Assembly: GCF_937981295.1 (NCBI RefSeq) | Contig: NZ_CALJPC010000089.1 | Span: 11,533-75,532, forward strand | DNA: 64,000 bases | Direction: 5' to 3' | Origin: an uncultured Campylobacter sp. | GTDB taxonomy: Bacteria; Campylobacterota; Campylobacteria; Campylobacterales; Campylobacteraceae | Shown here: piece after piece, positions 54,257 through 63,941 of the stretch | Position numbering within the stretch: position 1 is the first letter of the stretch | How the letters are laid out: the number at the start of each line of letters is the position of its first letter | Program-made: the position numbers and the translations under genes | Notes under the pieces: generated by a model | The model's input: the letters and a program-made list of their open reading frames with translations, nothing else | What the model was told of the DNA's origin: nothing | The model's database searches: none

Positions 54257-54337
54257 AAAAATTTTATAAATTCTACGATTTTGCTTAGTTTGATATGCGA
54301 ACCGAACTGAGTAGTGTAGGTTATTCAAGGAGACTTT

Positions 54338-54907
54338 ATGAAAACTTTAGTAATCGTTATTTTAGACGGCTTTGCCGACTGGGAGGCTTCGCTACTGGCT
54401 CCCGCACTACGATATTTCACGGACTATAGCATCCTTTATGCCTCAACCGATAAAAACGAGAAAGTATCGTTCGGAGCTTTACGCGCAAAACCTGATTTAA
54501 CAATAGATGAAATTTCGCCAGATGCCGCGGCAATCGTGTTAATCGGCGCTAGAAATTCATGGCGCGAACTGCCTAGCGAAAACGCCTCAAAAATTGCTAA
54601 TTTAATAGAGGAATTTAAACAACAAAGCAAGGTGGTAGGTGGTATTTGCGACGGGGCGTATTTCTTAGCGGCAGCAGGAGCGCTAAATGACTGCCATCAC
54701 ACCGCAAATAGCCTAGCAGACATCGTTAATTTACCGAAATACAAAAATAAGCATGCCTTTATACAAACAAGTCGCGAAGCCGTAGTAGACGGTAAAATTA
54801 TCACCGCAAACGGAAACGCATTTATTGATTTTACTATTCAAATGCTGCGCGCCTTAGGAGATATAGACGAAGCAATAATTGCCCAGTGCGAACAAATGTG
54901 GCGATAA
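54338..54907 (+). CDS. DJ-1/PfpI family protein
   Basis: The product has 189 residues, a single-domain class I glutaminase-like fold. VIVILDGFADWEASLL with the conserved Glu near residue 16 and VVGGICDGAYFLAAAG with the nucleophile-elbow Cys at about 104 are the family marks; the sequence resembles YdeA/YoaZ-like amidase-type members. Possible roles are protein deglycation, chaperone or small-molecule hydrolysis; none can be fixed from sequence. It has a good AAGGAG ribosome site, is monocistronic, and is more AT-rich than the flanking genes, so it may be a recent arrival. Confidence 0.85.
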   Translation: MKTLVIVILDGFADWEASLLAPALRYFTDYSILYASTDKNEKVSFGALRAKPDLTIDEISPDAAAIVLIGARNSWRELPSENASKIANLIEEFKQQSKVVGGICDGAYFLAAAGALNDCHHTANSLADIVNLPKYKNKHAFIQTSREAVVDGKIITANGNAFIDFTIQMLRALGDIDEAIIAQCEQMWR

Positions 54908-55703
54908 GTAGGCAGTGCGCGTTTAGCAAATAAAATTTTGCCGAAGCAACACTCGAGCATATAAGCACAAATGAGATACAAAAAATACTGAAAATGAAAT
55001 TTTGCCGAAGCGGTACGACATCGATGCTCGCTAGGTCTAACACAATACCTTAGTTTGCGTGCTTCCGTGCAAATACAGCATGGAATTTTACGCTCATTTT
55101 GCCACTAAAATTATATACGGCGCGAGCCTAAGCTAACAGACGCTATGAAATTTAAAACAAAGTGTGCCGCCAAAGCGGTACTTCAGCACGCGCCCATCGT
55201 CGTAAGCAAAAACGATGTCTTTCCCGTTTCGCCTTTAAATTTAGTGGAGCTCACCATGCCTCAAATAACCCTCGCACGGCGAAATTAAATAGGTCTCAAA
55301 AAGCAAAAGCCACAAAGCTTGCTTTGTACATCTTATTTGCCACTTTATACCGAGTCCCGTTATCTCCCGCCGCCTCATTATTGCGCGCCGACATACAATG
55401 CAATACCTGTAGCTTTTATGGCCCGTTTATCACATCCCACCGCCATGATGCCTTGCCCATAATGGAACGCTTTAAAAATAATGGTAGAGCCGTCTCTCTT
55501 TACTTACACTTGTCGTACTCGTAATCGCAGTACCCAAATTTTGCCGCATTGCCGCGCCGATAACCGCAATACTATCTAAATTTACTGCTCCGCCGTGCCG
55601 TCCCGCTCTTAAAATTTACCTTCTTTAGCCAAGGGTGCGCTGGATAACACGACGTCGGTATTTTTGTCTCGCTCTAAATTTACCTTCCGTAGCACCGCCA
55701 AAT
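54908..55703 (+). other. 800-bp gene-free stretch with short direct repeats
   Basis: I see no credible gene. AAATTTTGCCGAAGC occurs at 54933-54947 and again at 54997-55011, and a related GCCAAAGCGGTACTTCAGC follows near 55170. A second pair, CTTAAAATTTACCTTCTTTA and CTAAATTTACCTTCCGTAG, lies near 55607 and 55675. An open frame at 55162-55524 lacks protein-like composition. Confidence 0.5.
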
Positions 55704-57146
55704 TTAACCGCGGCGCAAGCTGCGTTTTCTAAGGTAGCTATAAATCCAAGCTCCGAGCAACAAAACCGCCGCGAGGCAATACATATAAAAAGCCGCGCCG
55801 TTTTCATACTCCACGTCCTGCACGATAAAGACCTGCTGCGACATTTCGGGGTTTCGCGCCGCCTCGTCCGCGATCTGCGCCATTACGTTTTCATCATGCA
55901 CATCCAGCGTGATTTTTCGCAGCTCGATGAAATTTGTCCGCTTCTCTAGATGCCTGCCGCTGCGACCCGTGACGTAAACGCTATGCGAATAGAAATTTAG
56001 ATAGTAAAATCCCGCGTCGTCCTTCAAAAGCTTCTCAGATATCTGCCGCACGGCGCCTTTAAACGGATTATCGCCCGCCTTTTTTAGAGCGCTTAGCCGG
56101 CTTGCGTCTGCGCCAAATTTATAATACACGTACCAAAACGCGTCTTTGAGCTGCCCTTCGGTGCCGATGCCGCGCGGTCGATTTAAAATTTTATCCTTGC
56201 TTAGATAAAATATTCCGTTTTTGCTCGCAAACAGCATGTATTCCTGATGCCCGCTCTGAAAATTTAGCGGCGTATAGGGCTCGTTTGCAGCATCAAATCT
56301 CTCGCCGTTCATCAGCACCGCGCCCGCCTTTGGATCATAAAGAAACTCTATGCCGGCGTTTGGCTCCACGAGATACATCTGCTCGCTAGGCGTGAAATTT
56401 AGCCTCTCGCCGTCCGCATAGACGCTGCGTCCGTCGCTTAGCCACCGATCGACCTGGCGAAAGTGCGCGGGCGAATCGGAGCCGTCTTCGTATATGATTT
56501 TTAGCCTTATCTGTTTTAGATTTTTTGCATCCGCACCCACTAAAATTTTACCCTCGTAAAATACCCGCTCGCCGTCGGTTGCGACATATGGGCTCTCGGT
56601 CAGAGGCGAGATGGGCGCGCTAGTATCCAGCCTCGCGTATGGATAGTTATACTCCTGCGGCCATTTGGAGAGCCCGAAGGCGTGGAAAAATACTTTGTAA
56701 ATGTAGCTTATCGCGCCGCCCGTGCGCTGGGTCACGTCCGAGCAGAAGTAGCTCACGTGCCCGTCGCTGTAGTAGCGAGAGCCGATCTTTTGCGTGCGAG
56801 CGGGATCCAGTCCCGACATCTCGCGAGCGCCGCAAAATACGCGGTTAGCGTCCATGCCGACGTTTGTGTAGGAGTATCTGCCGGTATCAAGCGCGCGAAA
56901 GCTCGCCGCGTCCGCGCCACCCTCTAGCTCGTAGGGAGCGAGGTTCCAAGAGCGTAGGTAAATTTTGCCGCCGATGTTGTAGTAACCCCCAATCTTTTGC
57001 GCGTCCGCGGGCAGCTCGCGCGAACGGTCATACACCGATAGCTCATAGATAAAAACGAGCGAGACGAAGAGCGGCACGAAAAGTACCGCAAAGAGCAGCT
57101 TTAGCGCCTTTTTATCAAATTTGCTTAAATTATTCGCCTTTTTCAT
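55704..57146 (-). CDS. DKNYY-type repeat protein with terminal membrane helices
   Basis: The product has 480 residues. An N-terminal helix (about 15-35) and a C-terminal one (about 452-472) flank a large presumably periplasmic domain. That domain repeats a pattern of the DKNYY family: YYNIGGKIYLRSWNLAPY, NRVFCGAREMSGLDPARTQK, VATDGERVFYEGKILVGADA, SDGRSVYADGERLN and similar, each a DG/DxxxVYY turn followed by GAD or similar. Such repeats are thought to form beta structures; no enzymatic role is known. It is monocistronic and lies opposite uraA with a gap of about 180 bp. Confidence 0.75.
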   Translation of the reverse strand: MKKANNLSKFDKKALKLLFAVLFVPLFVSLVFIYELSVYDRSRELPADAQKIGGYYNIGGKIYLRSWNLAPYELEGGADAASFRALDTGRYSYTNVGMDANRVFCGAREMSGLDPARTQKIGSRYYSDGHVSYFCSDVTQRTGGAISYIYKVFFHAFGLSKWPQEYNYPYARLDTSAPISPLTESPYVATDGERVFYEGKILVGADAKNLKQIRLKIIYEDGSDSPAHFRQVDRWLSDGRSVYADGERLNFTPSEQMYLVEPNAGIEFLYDPKAGAVLMNGERFDAANEPYTPLNFQSGHQEYMLFASKNGIFYLSKDKILNRPRGIGTEGQLKDAFWYVYYKFGADASRLSALKKAGDNPFKGAVRQISEKLLKDDAGFYYLNFYSHSVYVTGRSGRHLEKRTNFIELRKITLDVHDENVMAQIADEAARNPEMSQQVFIVQDVEYENGAAFYMYCLAAVLLLGAWIYSYLRKRSLRRG

Positions 57147-57322
57147 AAGGCAATTATATATCTTGCTAGTTTAAAACGTTAGAAATTTGAAAGCGTTTGC
57201 GGGGAAATTTTAAAATTTAGAGTGCGGTAAATTTAGCGCAGAAAGCTGCGGGTAAATTTGACGACGAAGCTCAAATTTGCCCGCAATTACGCGAAACGAC
57301 GCAAGCTCCGCGCAAATTTAAC

Positions 57323-58564
57323 TTAGTAGCCGTCAAAATGCTTGGTCTTTGGCAGCACCAAATTTAATGTAATGCCGATGAGCGCACCAAGTCCCACGCC
57401 GCTAAAGCTCATCGCGCCAAAATCCAATACCATGCCGCCGATCGCGCAGACGAATATGAGTGCGACGATGATCATATTGCGCGGCTCGGCCAGATCCACG
57501 CTGTTTTTTATGAGCGTTTCCATGCCCACGCTAGCGATGATACCGAAAAGCAGCAGCATAATGCCGCCGATGACGGGAGCGGGGATCGTGGAGAGCGCGG
57601 CGCCGAGCTTGCCCACGAAAGCTAGCAGTATCGCCGCAAGCGCGGCAAAGGTCATGATGGCTGGATTGTAGGCTTTCGTGATGCTGACCGCACCCGTGAC
57701 CTCGGAGTAGGTGGTGTTTGGCGGGCCGCCGAAGCAGCCTGCCAGCGACGTCGCGAGTCCGTCGCCCAGCAGCGTGCTTTTAAGCCCCGGATTTTTTAGG
57801 AAATTTTCCTTCGTGACATTGCTGATCGCAAGCATATCGCCGATGTGCTCGATCGCGGGCGCGATGGCGATAGGCACCATGTAGATCACTGCTTCGAGTT
57901 TGAAAACCGGTGCGGTGAAGCTCGGAACCGCAAACCACGGCGCGTTTAAAATCGGCGTAAAATCCACGATCCCGACAAACAGCGACGCGCAGTAACCCGC
58001 CGCGATACCGCACAGTATCGGCACGAGGCGCAGCATGCCGCGGCCAAACATCATCACGACGATGACCGTCGCAAGCGAAATGAACGCGATGGTAAGCGAC
58101 TGGCCTTGCGTATAGAGCGCCTCTTTGCCCTTGCCCATGACCATATTTACGGCCGCGGGCGAGAGGATGAGGCCGATCGTCATGATGACGGGACCGACGA
58201 CCACAGGCGGTAAAATTTTATGCAAAAACCCCTCGCCTTTGAGCCTAATAAGCAGGCTTAGAACCACGTAAAAAAGCCCCGCCGCGATCACTCCGCTCAT
58301 CGTCGCGGCGATACCCCACTCCTTCACGCCAAAGCTTAGCGGCGCGATGAACGCGAAGCTAGACGCGAGAAAGATCGGCGGAACGTGTTTACGCGTGATG
58401 AGCTGAAACAGCAGCGTGCCGATGCCCGCCGTAAACAGCGCCACGGACGTATCAAGCCCCGTTAAGATCGGCACCAGCACGAGCGCGCCGAACGCGACGA
58501 ATAGAAACTGTACGCCAACCAGAGCGTCACGTAGCCTGAGATTGTAGCCTTCGTATTTTTCCAT
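57323..58564 (-). CDS. uraA: Uracil permease (NCS2 family)
   Basis: The product has 413 residues and about 14 hydrophobic segments. UraA imports uracil with protons. The NCS2 signatures are visible: AIEHIGDMLAISNVT with the substrate-binding Glu, and GDGLATSLAGCFGGPPNTTY with the Gly-rich loop and Asn-Thr pair. DALVGVQFLFVAFGALVLVPIL at the N-terminus is the first half-helix region. It is monocistronic. Xanthine permeases of the same family differ in these motifs, so uracil is the likely substrate. Confidence 0.9.
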   Translation of the reverse strand: MEKYEGYNLRLRDALVGVQFLFVAFGALVLVPILTGLDTSVALFTAGIGTLLFQLITRKHVPPIFLASSFAFIAPLSFGVKEWGIAATMSGVIAAGLFYVVLSLLIRLKGEGFLHKILPPVVVGPVIMTIGLILSPAAVNMVMGKGKEALYTQGQSLTIAFISLATVIVVMMFGRGMLRLVPILCGIAAGYCASLFVGIVDFTPILNAPWFAVPSFTAPVFKLEAVIYMVPIAIAPAIEHIGDMLAISNVTKENFLKNPGLKSTLLGDGLATSLAGCFGGPPNTTYSEVTGAVSITKAYNPAIMTFAALAAILLAFVGKLGAALSTIPAPVIGGIMLLLFGIIASVGMETLIKNSVDLAEPRNMIIVALIFVCAIGGMVLDFGAMSFSGVGLGALIGITLNLVLPKTKHFDGY

Positions 58565-59238
58565 CTTCTCCTCTTTTATCTTTGCGGCTTGCCTTTTGAG
58601 CGCTTTTTGTGGAGTTTGCTAAAATTTTGCTCGGCAGACTACACCGTCTAGCCTACGCAAAATTTTCGCTGCACAACCCCAAAAATCATCTCAAAACAAG
58701 CGTAGCGTTTTTGCAAAGCAAAATGTTTTTATAAAATACTTCGCCTTGGCTCTTGTATTAAAATTTATAATACACCGACATTCTGTAAAATTTTAACTCG
58801 CCGCAGTCACGGAAGAGCAATCCACTCAACCCTCAGCCGTCAACCACCTGCGACCGCAAGCAGAACGAAGCAGTAGCGCTTCTAAACTACCTGCGATCCA
58901 TCTTAAATGTTTTAAAATTTTAGCCTCTTTTTAAAATTTTACGACCTCGCTTTAAAATTTCGCACTCAAGCTTAAAGCAAAATTTTAAATCAAAGCCGCT
59001 ACGCCACATCGTATACAAGCGCCATTTTGCTGCGATTTTGCGTCGTATCAGATGCGCGAAGCCGCAAGGCGAAAATCAAGCCCATAAAATTATCAGGCAA
59101 AGCCGCGTAGACATATCCAAACAAACAACGACCAAAATCCGCAAACCAGCAACTAAATTTCACAAACATAGCGGATAAATCAAAACTATGCAGACCGAAT
59201 TTACCGCTAAAATTTAGCGAGTAAATTCCATCGTACGG
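58565..59238 (+). other. Gene-free stretch between gpsA and uraA
   Basis: No gene is seen on either strand. The DNA again carries many TTTAAAATTTT boxes, densest at 58910-58990 (four within 80 bp). No repeat longer than about 12 bp stands out. Confidence 0.45.
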
Positions 59239-60129
59239 CTATTTTTTGCGCAGCAAATCCTTCAGGCTCGCTCTTACGTCCTTGCCACGCAGAATTTGCG
59301 CGACCTCGGTAGCGATCGGAGCGTAGATCTTGTGCTTTGTCGCGATATTTACGACCGCTTCGGTTGTAGCCACACCCTCGGCGACCTCGCCCAACTCGCG
59401 CAGAATTTCCTCAAGTCCTTTGCCACGCGCAAGCCCTAATCCCACGCGGTAGTTTCGCGATAGCGCGCTTGAGGCGGTCAAAAACAGATCGCCCACACCG
59501 CTTAAGCCCAAAAAGGTCTCGTCTCGGGCACCGAAAAACTTGCCAAAGCGCGCGATCTCTACGATGCCGCGTGCGATCAAGCTCGCTCTAGCGTTATTTC
59601 CGAGCTCGAGCCCATCGCAAACGCCGCTAGCGATGGCGATGACGTTTTTATACGCGCCGCACACCTCTGCGCCAATGATATCGCCACTAGTGTAGGTCTT
59701 GATGTAGGCAGGGAAGGTGCTTGCGAAAAGTTCGGCTAGATTTTCGTTACACGAGCTTACGACGAGCGCGCAAGGCAGCTTCTGCATGACTTCGGTGGCA
59801 AACGACGGACCTGATAGATAAGCAAGATTGCCGCGCGCGACGTGAGATTCAAAAATTTCGTTCAAAAACCTACCGCTTGCGGCGTCGATGCCCTTGGAAG
59901 CGACTAGAATTTTTTGATTTTTGTAGGTGAAATTTTGATCCAGCCACTGCGCGGTTTGCTGTGCCGCGAGCGCGAAAACGAGCGCTTCGCATTCCAGCGC
60001 TTCGCTCACGCTTACAAAATGCGGAATTTGCCTTGGCGTGCGCGAAGTGATGACGCATTCGTTTTTTGCGCTAAGCGCGTCAAAAAGCGCGCTGCCCCAT
60101 TTGCCCGCGCCGATAACCGCGATTTTCAT
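59239..60129 (-). CDS. gpsA: Glycerol-3-phosphate dehydrogenase [NAD(P)+]
   Basis: The product has 296 residues from the ATG at 60129, with AAGGA 7 bases upstream; an upstream in-frame extension to 60174 lacks support. GpsA reduces dihydroxyacetone phosphate to sn-glycerol 3-phosphate for phospholipid synthesis, the pathway PlsC acts in. The Rossmann loop IGAGKWGSALFD, the catalytic-Lys region CGAYKNVIAIASGVCDGL, LSGPSFATEV and SGVGDLFLTASS are all family motifs. gatB lies upstream, as in C. jejuni, but here about 1 kb away. Confidence 0.95.
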   Translation of the reverse strand: MKIAVIGAGKWGSALFDALSAKNECVITSRTPRQIPHFVSVSEALECEALVFALAAQQTAQWLDQNFTYKNQKILVASKGIDAASGRFLNEIFESHVARGNLAYLSGPSFATEVMQKLPCALVVSSCNENLAELFASTFPAYIKTYTSGDIIGAEVCGAYKNVIAIASGVCDGLELGNNARASLIARGIVEIARFGKFFGARDETFLGLSGVGDLFLTASSALSRNYRVGLGLARGKGLEEILRELGEVAEGVATTEAVVNIATKHKIYAPIATEVAQILRGKDVRASLKDLLRKK

Positions 60130-61137
60130 TATGTTCCTTTTTAAAAATTTATTCGCAAATTTGTGGTTTTTCAAATTTCATTCTCTTGAAATTCCCGCTC
60201 TTTGAAAATTTAGCCCAAAAGCGCCGACATGAGCCTGTGCAAATGCTAGTCGAAGCTACGCTTTAAAATTCGCTTTTTGAAATTTCATCTCGTCAAAATT
60301 TCGCTTCGTTAAAATTTCGCTTCGTTAAAATTTCGCGCTTTTGAGATTTACTCAGCAAAAATTTCGCTTTTTTTAAAATTTACCTCGCTAAAATTTCATA
60401 CTTTTAAGGTTTTGCTCTTCCGTCAAAAAACACTTTCACAAAAGGCGCGGCAGTGAACGAATGAGGATTTTGAAACTCCATTATACGTTTTAAAATTTCA
60501 CTCGTGCATCGCCAAAGCAAATCAAATTTTTAAAAATTTTACTCAGACGCCCGATCGCAAATCGCGCTTTTAAATCCGCTTAAATCTATCAAGGCGTGCT
60601 TTGAGCCTAGATGATCTGCGGTCGCTCGCCACGTTATCGTTTGGCGCAAGGTTTGAGGCACGCGTATCCGACGCAGCGATTGATTAAATTTAGCCTGCAT
60701 ATGGACTCGCCGCTCAAATTCGACCCTACGTATTTGATCCTATCCGCGCACCCGAGTTGCCTTTTGCTCCCTCAGGCAGAGTAATTTTACGCATTCCCTG
60801 CAAGCTTTGCCGCGCTTTGACGGTAGCCGTGAGTAAAATTCCTAACGGGCGCGCTTCTTAAACCCCTCCGTCGCAGACCGACACTTGATGCAAACGGCCC
60901 GCACGAGAAAAAACGAACTCAAAAGAACAAAACGTGCGCGAGGCAGAGCGGGTAGCCACCAAGATCGCACCGAATGAAATTATAACACGCAAAAGCCTTC
61001 GTCATTGGTGCGTGAAAGCTTTAGCTCGAAGCAAAACGCTGCGAGCGGATTTAAAATTTTATCCCTAAGGGCTTCATCTATCGCATGCATCGCGCCCCGC
61101 CTTTAATTCGCCGTTTGCTGAAACAGAAGCTGCGAAA
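60130..61137 (+). repeat. 1-kb gene-free stretch with tandem AATTT-box repeats
   Basis: No credible gene is found. At 60301-60332 the 16-base unit TCGCTTCGTTAAAATT occurs twice in tandem, with a partial copy before it (CTCGTCAAAATT) and a broken one after. The series continues as AAAATTTCGC, AAAATTTACC and TAAAATTTCAT at 15-25 bp intervals to about 60400. The right half (60550-61137) is less repetitive. This stretch separates gpsA from gatB, which are close together in C. jejuni, so it is probably inserted or expanded DNA. Confidence 0.5.
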
Positions 61138-62559
61138 TCAGCCCAGCTTCTGCTTCAAAAGCTCGTTTACCTTCGCAGGATTAAACGCGCCCTTGCCCTC
61201 TTTCATCACTTGGCCTACGAAGAAGCCGAATAGCTTGTCCTTGCCGCCGCGATAGTCTGCGACCTTGTCCTCGTTTTCGCTCATCACGCGCGCTATGATC
61301 TCCAAAATCGCGCCGTCGTCGCTTACCTGCCTCAAGCCTAGCTTGTCGATGACCGAGCTTACGGCCTCGTCGTGCTCCATTAGATAATCAAGCACCTCTT
61401 TGGCGGCCTTTTGCGACACAGCGCCGCCTTCGATCGCGCTTAAAAGCTCATTCATCTTCGCGCTACCTACGGGCGAATCCTCAATCGTAACGCCGTTTTT
61501 GAGCCTGCCCGCAAGCTCGACGGTAAGCCAGCTGACGCAGAGTTTGGGCTCGTGCCCCGCCGCGATCAGATCCTCAAAAAATCGCGCGTTTTCGTAGGTC
61601 GAGATTATGATCTCGGCATCCTTCTCTTTAACGCCCAGCTCGCGGACGTAGCGGGCCTTTTTCTGATCCGGCAGCTCGGGGATATGCTGCGCAGCAGCCA
61701 GCATCTCGTCATCCACGATCACGGTTAGCAGGTCAGGATCGGGGAAGTAGCGGTACTCGGCGCTGTCTTCTTTACTACGCATCGGTTTGGTGATAAACTT
61801 AGCGGTGTCGAAAAGGCGGGTTTCTTGCACGACCTCTTGATCATATTTGCCGTCCTGCCACGCTTCGATCTGACGCTCAATCTCGAACTCGATCGCCTTT
61901 TGGATAAATTTAAAGGAGTTTAAATTTTTAATCTCCACGCGCGTGTAGAGCTTTTGCTCGCCTTGCGGGCGGATACTGACGTTTACGTCGCAGCGAAACG
62001 AGCCTTCTTGCATATTTGCGTCGCTGATATTTAAAAAGCGCAAAATGCTGTGGAGTTTTTTTAGATACGCGACCGCTTCATCCGCAGAGCGCATATCGGG
62101 TTCGCTTACGATCTCCAAAAGCGGCGTGCCGGCGCGGTTTAGATCGACGAGGCTGCGCGAGCTTTCGTGATTATTTTTGCCCGCGTCCTCCTCTAGGTGT
62201 GCGCGCGTGATGCCGATGCGCTTGCTCTGTCCGTCCGCAGCTATAAAAAGCTCGCCGTGCTCGACGATCGGGATCGTCCACTGCGAAATTTGATACGCCT
62301 TGGGAAGGTCGGGATAGAAGTAGTTTTTGCGGTCGAATACCGACTTGCGATTGATCGTCGCATTGACGGCGGTGCCGAAGCTGATGGCTTTTTTAACCGC
62401 CTCCTCGTTTAGCACGGGAAGAGCGCCGGGAAGCGCCAAGCAGGTCGGGCAGACGTGCGAATTCGCCTCATCGCCGAAGCTCGTGGGGCAGGAGCAGAAA
62501 ATTTTGGTTTTGGTATTTAGCTGGCAGTGTACCTCCAGGCCGATCACGATTTCAAACAT
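61138..62559 (-). CDS. gatB: Asp-tRNA(Asn)/Glu-tRNA(Gln) amidotransferase subunit B
   Basis: The product has 473 residues. GatB binds the mischarged tRNA and activates its acyl group with ATP before GatA-derived ammonia amidates it; Epsilonproteobacteria depend on it for Gln-tRNA or Asn-tRNA. FEIVIGLEVHCQLNTKTKIFC opens the kinase domain, with cysteines at CSCP and CPTC that form the zinc site. HLEEDAGKNNH and DLNRAGTPLLEIVSEPD follow, and the C-terminal YqeY-like domain ends FVGQVMKEGKGAFNPAKVNE. Confidence 0.97.
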   Translation of the reverse strand: MFEIVIGLEVHCQLNTKTKIFCSCPTSFGDEANSHVCPTCLALPGALPVLNEEAVKKAISFGTAVNATINRKSVFDRKNYFYPDLPKAYQISQWTIPIVEHGELFIAADGQSKRIGITRAHLEEDAGKNNHESSRSLVDLNRAGTPLLEIVSEPDMRSADEAVAYLKKLHSILRFLNISDANMQEGSFRCDVNVSIRPQGEQKLYTRVEIKNLNSFKFIQKAIEFEIERQIEAWQDGKYDQEVVQETRLFDTAKFITKPMRSKEDSAEYRYFPDPDLLTVIVDDEMLAAAQHIPELPDQKKARYVRELGVKEKDAEIIISTYENARFFEDLIAAGHEPKLCVSWLTVELAGRLKNGVTIEDSPVGSAKMNELLSAIEGGAVSQKAAKEVLDYLMEHDEAVSSVIDKLGLRQVSDDGAILEIIARVMSENEDKVADYRGGKDKLFGFFVGQVMKEGKGAFNPAKVNELLKQKLG

Positions 62560-62672
62560 AAACTTAACCTTTTAGAATAAAAATTTCGCGTAATTTTACA
62601 ATTTTTTGCTTTAATACTCGCTTGTAGCGGCGCGCGGCAGAGGCTAAATTTTAAAATTTAATCAGATAGATT

Positions 62673-62897
62673 CTACTCGCCGCCGCTAAGGAGTTTTTCT
62701 TTCAGATCGAAAACATCGACCATCAAGCAGGTGATGATGACGCATATCACGCCCGGCGCGGTGCAGATGAAGAGGAATTTTAACCCCAAAAAATAAAATG
62801 ACGGATAGGCAAAAAAGACGAATGCGCCGACGAAGATCAATCCGAACGACGCACCCACGAGGAAGTATAAGAAATTTCGCTTAAAATTAATGCTCAT
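62673..62897 (-). CDS. Small membrane protein next to atpB
   Basis: The product has 74 residues with two predicted helices (about 8-32 and 35-62) and a short charged tail. It overlaps the end of atpB by 11 bp. A protein of this size and topology lies at the same place in C. jejuni (Cj1203c, as I recall). The function is unknown; an AtpI/AtpZ-like assembly role for the F0 sector is possible from context only. Confidence 0.75.
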   Translation of the reverse strand: MSINFKRNFLYFLVGASFGLIFVGAFVFFAYPSFYFLGLKFLFICTAPGVICVIITCLMVDVFDLKEKLLSGGE

Positions 62898-63567
62898 CGA
62901 CGATCACGGCGCCCGCTAGATAAACGTAGCTTAAAACCATGAAAATGAAAGTCTGCAAAATCGCCATAAAAGTAAGCAGTGCAAACGGCACCATCGGCAC
63001 TAGCGCAGGAGCGAGAGTAAGCATAACGAGCAGGAAGGTATCGTCGCCTTTGATATTTCCGAAAAGTCGGAAAGAAAGCGATACGACGCGCGAAAAATGC
63101 GAGACGATCTCTATGATGAACATAAACGGAGCTAGAAGTGCTACCGGCCCCATAAAGTGCTTTAGGTAGTTGATTACGCCATGCTCGCGGACGCCCTCAA
63201 AATGGTAATACAACCAAACGCAAAGGGTAAGTGAAAGGGTTAAATTTAGACTCGCGCTCGGCGACTCAAAGCCCGGCACCAAGCCGATAACGTTACTAAA
63301 AAATACCACGAAACCAAGCGTCGCGACTAGCGGCAGGTATTTTTTAGCGCGCTCTTCGCTACCCATAGTGTCCTTACCGATCGCTAATACGCCGTTTAGG
63401 TATGCTTCGGCGATGTTTTGCATGCCGTGAGGCACAAGCTGAAGCGAGCGAGTGGAGCAAAGCGCGACGGCTACGATGATAGCGACGACCAAAAAGAAGT
63501 AAAAAAGGTAGATAAAAGTGTGGTCGTAAGAAATTAAACCGCCGAAAAGAAAGATGTCTTTTAGCAT
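62887..63567 (-). CDS. atpB: ATP synthase F0 subunit a
   Basis: The product has 226 residues and about six helices. Subunit a forms the half-channels that lead protons to the c-ring. The essential Arg lies in VSHFSRVVSLSFRLFGNIKGDD, and the C-terminal LLTFMAILQTFIFMVLSYVYL holds the second conserved face. As in other Epsilonproteobacteria, atpB is apart from the rest of the atp genes. The start at 63567 has AAGGG upstream. Confidence 0.96.
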   Translation of the reverse strand: MLKDIFLFGGLISYDHTFIYLFYFFLVVAIIVAVALCSTRSLQLVPHGMQNIAEAYLNGVLAIGKDTMGSEERAKKYLPLVATLGFVVFFSNVIGLVPGFESPSASLNLTLSLTLCVWLYYHFEGVREHGVINYLKHFMGPVALLAPFMFIIEIVSHFSRVVSLSFRLFGNIKGDDTFLLVMLTLAPALVPMVPFALLTFMAILQTFIFMVLSYVYLAGAVIVDEH

Positions 63568-63941
63568 AAAAACCCTTGATCGTTAAAATTTGAGGCGTAT
63601 TTTACACTTCTATTCGTTAAAGTATATTTAAATTTGCGCCAGCGAGTAAAATTTTGAGCTTTGCGAGTTCTTGCGCCGCTTGCTTGCCTAGCACTTTCGT
63701 CTAGCTTGCGCACCATTTATGCGGGAATTTTGCGTTTTTTTGGCATTTAGCTCCATATTTACAGCAAATGACAAAATTTTAGCTGGTAAGCACGAAATTT
63801 ACGGCTACACTGCCAATTCTATTTTTGCAAAATAGAATTTAATCTAGCGCATACAGCGAAGCCCTAAATCAGCTATGCGGTAAAATTTGTGTTTACAGAT
63901 TCAAAAAATACGATAAAATTCTACCGCGACGGCGCCGTGGC
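63568..63941 (+). other. Gene-free region upstream of atpB
   Basis: No gene is recognised. The first 70 bp upstream of atpB should hold its promoter; a minus-strand TGTAAAAT near 63600 is a weak candidate -10. Farther right the DNA is AATTT-box sequence. Confidence 0.4.

Noticed and set aside
55162..55524. 120-codon plus-strand frame
   Set aside because: No ribosome site, no recognisable motif and mixed composition; it lies in repeat-bearing non-coding DNA.
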